This document shows positions 6,734 through 11,184 of a stretch of 11,184 bases of DNA, piece after piece (positions within the stretch are counted from its first letter, which is position 1; each line of letters starts with the position of its first letter). Below the pieces are notes generated by a model. It was given only the letters and a program-made list of their open reading frames with translations, made no database searches and was not told the origin of the DNA. A program made the translations under genes and the position numbers. The stretch spans positions 1 to 11,184 of the forward strand of contig JAUWTE010000054.1 in NCBI GenBank assembly GCA_030609765.1, written 5' to 3'. Source of the stretch: Acidobacteriota bacterium. GTDB taxonomy: Bacteria > Acidobacteriota > UBA890.

Positions 6734-7648
6734 CTAGCCGCCCACTCCCTCGATGGCGTCGCCCTCGGCAGCTTCGCCTTCGACGATCGTGCAAATCGCC
6801 GATTGCGACATCACGCGCGTCACCTCGAGGATGCCGACTTGTTCGATGATCCTGTCGAGGACGTTGCCGTTCGCGTCAACGATCTCATCGACAACGCGAA
6901 GGACCGAGAAACGCTGACCAACCTGGACGCCGGCGTTCTCGCCCCTGTTGATGTAGAAATTACCCTCGCGCGCACCTACGACCTGGCCGGCCGGGGCCAC
7001 CGGCTTGAGGTTCTCGAAACGACCCGCCTCCGCGGCGAGCTTCTCCACAACTTCCAATATCGCGGGTCGCAGGGCTTCCTGGGCGAGACCGGCATCGAAG
7101 TCGCGCCCGCCGTAGGCTCCCTTGGCGTATCCACCGCCCAGCCTTATCTTGCCGGTGCCCTCCTCAGCGTAGAGAATTTCGGCGGTGGTGGTGTCGATGA
7201 GCCGGATATCGACCATCGACTCGGCCTCGGAGTACGAGCCGCCGATCCCGCGGAAGCCGCCACTGATGGTCTCGATCGAGAACTTGGTGATCGAGCCGGT
7301 GAGCATGAGCTGGACACCCAGGATTCTGCCGATCTCCGCCGCCGTCGAGGCGCTCACGCGGCCACTGGCGCCGAGATCCTGTTCTGCCAGGATCGTCTCG
7401 AGCTGCGTCCGCTCGATAATGCGGAACTCACCGGTCTTGAACAACTGGGTGACCAGCTCGTCCGCGGCCGCCCAGCCTAGATTGTCACCCCAGTAGTGCC
7501 ACTGGCTGTTGTTCTCGAAGTTGACGACCGCGATCCGCACCTTCTCGTCCTGCGGGCTGCCCGGTTCGGCGGCCGGTACGGCCAAACTCGACGCTCCGAG
7601 CAAGCTGAGAACCATCACACAAATCAAGAAACCCTGCCGTCTGTTCAC
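6734..7648 (-). CDS. CsgG-like exported protein with FlgT-C-like C-terminal domain
   Basis: Residues 37-205 match the CsgG/HfaB pattern: KVRIAVVNFENNSQWHYWG, then AADELVTQLFKTGEFRIIER, LETILAEQDLGASG, AAEIGRILGVQLMLTGSITKF and VDIRLIDTTTAEILYAEEG. CsgG of curli systems forms an outer-membrane secretion pore. Residues 222-300 (REGNFYINRGENAGVQVGQRF, GILEVTRVMSQSAICTIVEG) resemble the FlgT C-terminal domain, often attached to such proteins. GTG at 7648 is chosen: AAGGA lies 7 bases upstream, and it starts a clear signal peptide (VNRRQGF, hydrophobic core, AVPA/AEP). The only nearby cysteine (C10) is inside the hydrophobic core, so there is no usable lipobox; unlike E. coli CsgG this is probably not a lipoprotein. 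No curlin-like gene is present, so a role in amyloid export is not supported; a periplasmic or outer-membrane assembly role is possible. Confidence 0.88.
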   Translation of the reverse strand: MNRRQGFLICVMVLSLLGASSLAVPAAEPGSPQDEKVRIAVVNFENNSQWHYWGDNLGWAAADELVTQLFKTGEFRIIERTQLETILAEQDLGASGRVSASTAAEIGRILGVQLMLTGSITKFSIETISGGFRGIGGSYSEAESMVDIRLIDTTTAEILYAEEGTGKIRLGGGYAKGAYGGRDFDAGLAQEALRPAILEVVEKLAAEAGRFENLKPVAPAGQVVGAREGNFYINRGENAGVQVGQRFSVLRVVDEIVDANGNVLDRIIEQVGILEVTRVMSQSAICTIVEGEAAEGDAIEGVGG

Positions 7649-7753
7649 TGTCGATTCCTTTCTACCCCCGGAGCGGTATCCGCACCGTTGCTGATTGTTC
7701 ATATTGGCCGCCGGCACACAGGAGCACCGTCGGCCCGCCTGACAGACGGCATC

Positions 7754-7782
7754 ACTATACCAATGGACCCCATAGCTCCCAA
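7754..7782 (-). promoter_or_regulatory. Sigma-70-type promoter of the CsgG-like gene
   Basis: On the minus strand TTGGGA (7782-7777), exactly 17 bases, then TATAGT (7759-7754): four of six and five of six matches to consensus. Transcription would begin near 7747, about 100 bases before the GTG start and downstream of the ATG at 7840, which argues against the longer open frame beginning there. Confidence 0.6.
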
Positions 7783-7784
7783 GA

Positions 7785-7796
7785 GGGACTTGTCCC
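7785..7796. promoter_or_regulatory. 12-bp palindrome just upstream of the -35 (operator candidate)
   Basis: GGGACTTGTCCC is perfectly self-complementary (5-bp arms, TT/AA centre) and ends two bases before the -35 hexamer of the CsgG-like gene's promoter. It overlaps by two bases a second inverted repeat, CCGACC/GGTCGG (7795-7800 with 7823-7828, inner CCTG/CAGG), that begins 8 bases after the cyclase stop. Either could be a binding site; the larger hairpin could also end the cyclase transcript, though no T-run follows. Confidence 0.3.
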
Positions 7797-7836
7797 GACC
7801 TCGCCTGCATTGCACAGGTTGGGGTCGGCCGAAGGC

Positions 7837-8958
7837 TCATCCGCAGTCGTCGCCGGCCTCTGACCTCGTGTGGGCAACCGTCGGGTTGTTCGCCTGTGAG
7901 ACTCGATTGCGCCCGGCTCGTTTCGATTCATACAGCGCCCCGTCCGCTGCGGCGATCAACGTGATGCGGCCCACGGCGGCGTCCACGAGCGTGGATACGC
8001 CGATGCTGACCGTCATTCGGCGCTCTTCCCACGGCGCAACCTCCACTGCCCTGCGAAATCGCTCGGCCATCACGCCCGCGCTCTCAGCGCCGGTATTCGG
8101 AAGAATGACAGCGAATTCCTCGCCCCCAATGCGGGCGACGAGGTCGCTTGCACGACTGTTCTTCATGAGCACACGCGCCAGCGAGCGAAGAATCTCATCC
8201 CCCGCCAAATGGCCGAAGTCATCGTTGTAGGACTTGAATCTGTCGATGTCTATGAGGACGAGCGAGAGCATGCTCTTGTAGCGCACGGCACGATTGAATT
8301 CCTCCTCCAACCTCTGGTCAAAGGCCCGACGGTTCATGAGGCCGGTCAACACGTCTGTCGCGCTTTCAACTTCGAGCCGCGCGTTCGCTTGCTCCAGCTG
8401 CATCTGGTACGACTTGAGTTGCTCTTCATACCGCTGTTGGGCGGCAGCGTGCCGCTGCAACTTCGCGATCACCCGGCGCAGCTCGAGTTGCGCCATGACT
8501 TGTCGTGACAGGGCACGCAGGGCGCCCTTCTGCTCCTCGGTCAGCTCGCGCGCTGCCCGGTCGATAACGCAGAGCGCCCCCAGGGCTTCACCACCGGGCG
8601 TCACCAAAGGTGCCCCGGCGTAAAGACGGATCTTGGGATCGGTGGTGACCAACGGATTCGTTGCGAAGCGCTCATCCTCGCTTGCGTCGGGGACGATGAA
8701 CAGTTCAGTGGGTTCCAGAATCGCGTGAGCACAGAATGCAATGTCACGGGAGGTCTCCGACGCCTCGATCCCCACTGTCGACTTGAACCACTGCCGATCA
8801 TCATCGACCAAACTGATGATGGCTATCGGTGTGTCGGCGATCAGCGATGCCAGATAGACAATGTCGTCATAACCCTGCTCGGGCGGCGTGTCGAGGATGT
8901 CATACTCGCGCAGTGCGTCGAGTCGCGCCGCTTCGTTGTCCGGCCGGCTGGCTTCCAT
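7837..8958 (-). CDS. GAF-GGDEF diguanylate cyclase
   Basis: Makes cyclic di-GMP from two GTP in the cytoplasm. Residues 12-160 form a GAF sensor domain (LREYDILDTPPEQGYDDIVYL, RDIAFCAHAI, IRLYAGAPLVTPGGEALGAL, CVID). A coiled helix (155-200) leads to the GGDEF domain (201-353): DVLTGLMNRRAF, the metal-binding strand LIDIDRFKSYND with FGHLAGDE, the active-site loop GGEEF at 278-282, and VSIGVS. RASD at 269-272, five residues before GGEEF, is the canonical RxxD product-inhibition site, so the enzyme is predicted active and feedback-controlled. There is no membrane span, so the GAF ligand should be cytoplasmic. ATG at 8958 sits behind a G-rich ribosome site containing eight consecutive Gs. The next gene is CsgG-like but has its own promoter. 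Confidence 0.95.
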   Translation of the reverse strand: MEASRPDNEAARLDALREYDILDTPPEQGYDDIVYLASLIADTPIAIISLVDDDRQWFKSTVGIEASETSRDIAFCAHAILEPTELFIVPDASEDERFATNPLVTTDPKIRLYAGAPLVTPGGEALGALCVIDRAARELTEEQKGALRALSRQVMAQLELRRVIAKLQRHAAAQQRYEEQLKSYQMQLEQANARLEVESATDVLTGLMNRRAFDQRLEEEFNRAVRYKSMLSLVLIDIDRFKSYNDDFGHLAGDEILRSLARVLMKNSRASDLVARIGGEEFAVILPNTGAESAGVMAERFRRAVEVAPWEERRMTVSIGVSTLVDAAVGRITLIAAADGALYESKRAGRNRVSQANNPTVAHTRSEAGDDCG

Positions 8959-8962
8959 CTCG

Positions 8963-8970
8963 CCCCCCCC
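8963..8970 (-). repeat. G8 homopolymer in the ribosome-binding region of the cyclase
   Basis: Eight consecutive Cs on the plus strand, read as G8 on the coding strand, lie 5 to 12 bases before the cyclase ATG and supply its Shine-Dalgarno. Homopolymers of this length can gain or lose bases by slippage, which here would change spacing to the start codon rather than the reading frame. Confidence 0.8.
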
Positions 8971-9068
8971 ACTGGGAGCCCACGCAGTGACCGACAGTGC
9001 CGCTTGCTGGGCTTTTGGCAGTTAGTCGATCCTTTTATAGTATTTTCGAATGTTTTCTAGATTAATAC

Positions 9069-9097
9069 TGTATATATCAAGTCATTACTATGCACAA
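9069..9097 (-). promoter_or_regulatory. Possible promoter of the cyclase gene
   Basis: On the minus strand TTGTGC (9097-9092), 17 bases, then TATACA (9074-9069). Both hexamers are only partial matches, but the pair lies in a markedly AT-rich patch (about 9025-9115) in the only gap between the M28 peptidase and the cyclase. Other -10-like words (TATAAA at 9034-9039) lack a partner at the right distance. Confidence 0.3.
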
Positions 9098-9107
9098 GTA
9101 ACTACAA

Positions 9108-10685
9108 TCATCTTGAGAGAGTCACTCCCTTGCGTGGGATCCGCTCGTCGCTCATGGCCGCGTGGTAGACGAACGAGGCCATGATGACGGCGTTCTTCAT
9201 CAGGTCTTCGACCGGAAGGGTGTCGAAGAAGTCGAGGTTGGTGTGGCCGCCGGTGCCACCGACGCGGTCCTGCAGGAACTGAAAGCCAGGCAGCCCTGCC
9301 CTGTCGAACGGGATGTGATCGGTGCTGCCGACGCTCTGGATCGAGATCGCCGTCATCCCGAGATCCTTGAACGGTGCCATCCAGGCCGCAAACGTCTGCC
9401 GAACGTGCTCGTTACCCTGCAGGTAGATGCCGCGGTACTGCCCCGGGCCATAGTCCTGGTTGAAGTAGGCGGAGAACTTCTCGTAGGCGGGCGTCACCCC
9501 GACCTCATCGTCGTTCGGGTCACCGAAGTGCTTCTCCACATACTCGCGGGAACCGTGCAGACCCTGCTCCTCACCGGCCCACAGCGCCACCCGAACGGTG
9601 CGGCGCGGCTCAGCGCCAATCGCCTTCAGAATGCGCGCCGCCTCGAGCACAACCGCCACACCCGAGGTGTTGTCGGCCGCGTTGGGGCTCGCATGCCATG
9701 TATCGAGATGAGCGCCCATCATCACCACCTCGTCGGCGAGATCGGAGCCGGGGATCTCGCCCAGCAGGTTGCTCGCTTGCTCACGCTCATCGCCAATGTG
9801 ATTGCGAACCTCAACCTCGACGGTGACGGGAATCTCGCGCTCTCGAATCCGGTACATGCGGTTGTAGTGCTCGGGCGTCACGGCGATGATCGGCAAGGAG
9901 GCCAGGCTCCCCTCGCGGGACCACTGGTCGTCTCTCGTCCCCGGCCGCGCGAACCCTCGCACCGCCCCCGGCCAGCCGCTGTTGCACTGAAAGACAACCA
10001 CCACGCCCTCCTCCTTATAGAAGTCCATCCGCTCTTGGGCGCTCAGCAGGTCGGGATTGCGGGGCTGGGCCGGCGGGCGCGCCGGCGGTGGGGTGACGTT
10101 CTCCTCGAGCTCCCGCAGATCCTCCTCGGTGCGGCGAGGAGTGCCCTGGGAGAACCGCGTCAGATCGACGGCTGCCGGGGCGGTCGACAGTACGGCCTTC
10201 CCCCGCAACAGTCCTCGGAACCTCTCGAGGTCCTGCTTCGTACGCACGTCGGCGATGACGACGTCGAGCTCCTGCCTGCCGTCGGTTCCCGGGGTGTGGG
10301 CGAGCGGGAACCCGACCATCGGCTGGTAGTCGGGCTCGAGAAGGTGCAGCGAGACGTATTCGTTGTCCCAGCTCACGCCGTAGTCCATGAAAGGCTCGAG
10401 GGTGATGTTCACCAGCCCGATCCGCTCCATCTCGGCCATGGCCCACTCCTGCGCCTTCGTCATGCCGGCCGAGAGCGTAAGCCGGGCCCCCAGCACGTCG
10501 GTCATGTACGAAACGGTGTCGGCAAGCTCAGAGCGCTGGAATCCTTCCTCGCGGATCTGGGCGACTGCTTCCCAGTCGACCTGTGGATGGCCGTGCTGGG
10601 CTTGGGGATGACCGAGCTGGACAGACCCGAACAGAAACAGAACGACAACGAGAGCTGAGAAGACGGCGGTTCCGCGACGGCACAT
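9108..10685 (-). CDS. Secreted M28 family zinc metallopeptidase with PA-type insert
   Basis: A 525-residue exported peptidase of family M28, predicted to remove N-terminal residues or short peptides outside the cytoplasm. A signal peptide spans residues 1-30 (MCRRG, hydrophobic core, cut near QAQ). A protease-associated region lies at about 110-290 (RGLLRGKAVL, MDFYKEEGVVVVFQ, SLPIIAVTPEHYNRMYR), with a Pro-rich insert near 197-212. The di-zinc site is complete by motif: H326 in GAHLD, bridging D338 in AADNTSG, catalytic E372 and ligand E373 in GEEQG, D411 in NQDYG, H481 in GGHTNLD. I chose ATG at 10685 because GGAG lies 6 bases upstream and the signal peptide starts there; the 22-codon extension back to GTG 10751 adds no recognisable sequence. 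Substrate class cannot be told. It has AT-rich gaps on its downstream side and appears monocistronic. Confidence 0.93.
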   Translation of the reverse strand: MCRRGTAVFSALVVVLFLFGSVQLGHPQAQHGHPQVDWEAVAQIREEGFQRSELADTVSYMTDVLGARLTLSAGMTKAQEWAMAEMERIGLVNITLEPFMDYGVSWDNEYVSLHLLEPDYQPMVGFPLAHTPGTDGRQELDVVIADVRTKQDLERFRGLLRGKAVLSTAPAAVDLTRFSQGTPRRTEEDLRELEENVTPPPARPPAQPRNPDLLSAQERMDFYKEEGVVVVFQCNSGWPGAVRGFARPGTRDDQWSREGSLASLPIIAVTPEHYNRMYRIREREIPVTVEVEVRNHIGDEREQASNLLGEIPGSDLADEVVMMGAHLDTWHASPNAADNTSGVAVVLEAARILKAIGAEPRRTVRVALWAGEEQGLHGSREYVEKHFGDPNDDEVGVTPAYEKFSAYFNQDYGPGQYRGIYLQGNEHVRQTFAAWMAPFKDLGMTAISIQSVGSTDHIPFDRAGLPGFQFLQDRVGGTGGHTNLDFFDTLPVEDLMKNAVIMASFVYHAAMSDERIPRKGVTLSR

Positions 10686-10814
10686 GGTCGGCTCCGTTCG
10701 TTGCGGACGCGCAGACCCGGGCCAGCAGGCCTCTCCGTGACCACGCGTCACTGCATGGCAGGCGGAATGCGCCGGCGCCAGGGAGCGGCACCGGATGCGG
10801 GAGGATTATATGTC
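10686..10814. other. Intergenic spacer between higA and the M28 gene: hairpin and -10-like site
   Basis: On the minus strand a perfect TATAAT (10810-10805) begins 4 bases after the higA stop. No acceptable -35 is found 16-18 bases upstream, so promoter status is doubtful. It is followed by a hairpin with 8-bp arms, one G-U pair (10772-10779 with 10787-10794) and a 7-base loop, without a T-run. The hairpin could end higBA transcription or form the 5' end of the M28 transcript. Confidence 0.3.
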
Positions 10815-11093
10815 CTAGGCCGCCTCGATGACCTCAGCCCGAATCCGCTCGCCGATCTCATCCTCTGCCAGAAGCAGGTCGTAGCGGGTCTGGAGGTTCA
10901 TCCAGAACTCTGCACTATTGCTGAAGTAGCAGCCCAGGCGAAGTGCTGTCTCGGGTGTGACGGCGCGCTTACCATTGAGAATTTGCGTGATGCGCCCGGA
11001 GGGCACCCGCAGGTCGAGCGCCAGCCTATTGGCCGACAGTTCACGCGCCTGCAACTCTCGCTTGAGGATTCGCCCCGGATGAACCGGTGTCAT
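10815..11093 (-). CDS. higA: HigA-type antitoxin (XRE-family helix-turn-helix)
   Basis: A 92-residue protein of the HigA/VapI family, the DNA-binding antitoxin that neutralises HigB and represses its own operon. It opens with MTPVHPGRILKREL, the family's signature start, followed by the helix-turn-helix (ELSANRLALDLRVPSGRITQ, ILNGKRAVTPETALRLG) and the usual end (SAEFWMNLQTRYDLLLAE). ATG at 11093 is preferred because AAAGGA lies 8 bases upstream. An in-frame ATG at 11102, three codons earlier, overlaps the toxin stop as ATGA but has no properly spaced ribosome site. The toxin gene lies immediately upstream, in the toxin-first order typical of higBA. Confidence 0.93.
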   Translation of the reverse strand: MTPVHPGRILKRELQARELSANRLALDLRVPSGRITQILNGKRAVTPETALRLGCYFSNSAEFWMNLQTRYDLLLAEDEIGERIRAEVIEAA

Positions 11094-11098
11094 CGCTC

Positions 11099-11184
11099 TC
11101 ATCCTTTGTGGTAGTCGACGATCTCGACATCGTACGCGTCACCCTTCTTGAAACGAAAACAGATGCGCCACGGCCCATTCACGC
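11099..11184 (-). CDS. higB: HigB-type toxin, C-terminal fragment (cut by window edge)
   Basis: Only the last 27 codons are visible: VNGPWRICFRFKKGDAYDVE, then IVDYHKG and stop TGA at 11101-11099. The NGxWRICFR...DVEIVDYH pattern is the conserved C-terminus of the HigB/RelE-like ribosome-dependent mRNA interferases. The missing N-terminus (about 65 residues) lies beyond base 11184. It ends 6 bases before the preferred higA start (four-base ATGA overlap with the alternative start), so the two are co-translated. Confidence 0.9.
   Translation of the reverse strand, partial: VNGPWRICFRFKKGDAYDVEIVDYHKG

Noticed and set aside
6560..7480. A 306-codon plus-strand open frame across the CsgG-like gene.
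   Set aside because: Mirror image of a recognised family gene; composition is that of complementary-strand translation.
7649..7840. A 64-codon N-terminal extension of the CsgG-like gene starting at ATG 7840, which overlaps the cyclase stop as ATGA.
   Set aside because: The extension reads like translated intergenic DNA, would bury the signal peptide, and starts upstream of the promoter at 7754-7782; GTG 7648 has the ribosome site and signal peptide.
9162..10658. A 498-codon open frame on the plus strand across the M28 peptidase.
   Set aside because: It is exactly antisense to a gene with complete catalytic motifs and a signal peptide; its translation has no recognisable domain. Long antisense frames are common in GC-rich genes.
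10686..10751. A 22-codon extension of the M28 peptidase to a GTG.
   Set aside because: It lacks a good ribosome site, and the signal peptide begins naturally at ATG 10685.
1..11184. CRISPR arrays, tRNA or rRNA genes, insertion sequences, integrases.
   Set aside because: No regularly spaced repeats, no cloverleaf or rRNA-like segment, and no transposase or integrase motifs were seen on either strand.

Overview
The window is GC-rich bacterial chromosomal DNA, and every gene I can support lies on the minus strand, so transcription runs right to left. The families present are a DUF2157 membrane protein, a CsgG-like exported protein with a FlgT-C-like end, a GAF-GGDEF cyclase, a large secreted M28 metallopeptidase and a HigBA pair. 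This mix fits an environmental Gram-negative of the Acidobacteriota, Gemmatimonadota or Myxococcota type. That placement is inferred from protein style only; there is no marker gene.

Layout, in the direction of transcription (from the right). At 11184-10815 is a type II toxin-antitoxin pair: the last 27 codons of a HigB-type toxin, then its HigA antitoxin. At 10685-9108 is a signal-peptide-bearing M28 peptidase with an intact metal site. At 8958-7837 is a GAF-GGDEF diguanylate cyclase with an intact GGEEF active site and RxxD inhibitory site; a run of eight G lies in its ribosome-binding region. At 7648-6734 is a CsgG-like exported protein with its own recognisable sigma-70-type promoter and a perfect palindrome just upstream of the -35. 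Then 518 bases (6733-6216) hold no convincing full gene but include an AT-rich, promoter-like island.

The most unusual part is 6252-1294, a compact cassette of four uncharacterised genes, called A to D here: A (287 aa), B (305 aa), C (236 aa) and D (780 aa). A and B overlap by ATGA, B and C are 2 bases apart, and D follows 88 bases later. A 17-codon leader ORF with a very strong Shine-Dalgarno runs into the start of A. None of the four has a signal peptide, yet all look like beta-rich domains normally found outside the cytoplasm: A and B are cysteine-containing and share an EDPLP motif, C is Ig/cupredoxin-like without metal ligands, and D is a multi-domain protein with transthyretin-like segments and a duplicated FNPQPEPP peptide. 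A GC-rich hairpin after D probably terminates the cassette. At 1011-1 is the N-terminal 337 residues of a DUF2157 membrane protein, cut by the window edge.

How the genes work together: only HigBA and the A-D cassette look like true functional units. The cyclase and the CsgG-like gene are neighbours with separate promoters, so a c-di-GMP/secretion link between them is only a hypothesis.
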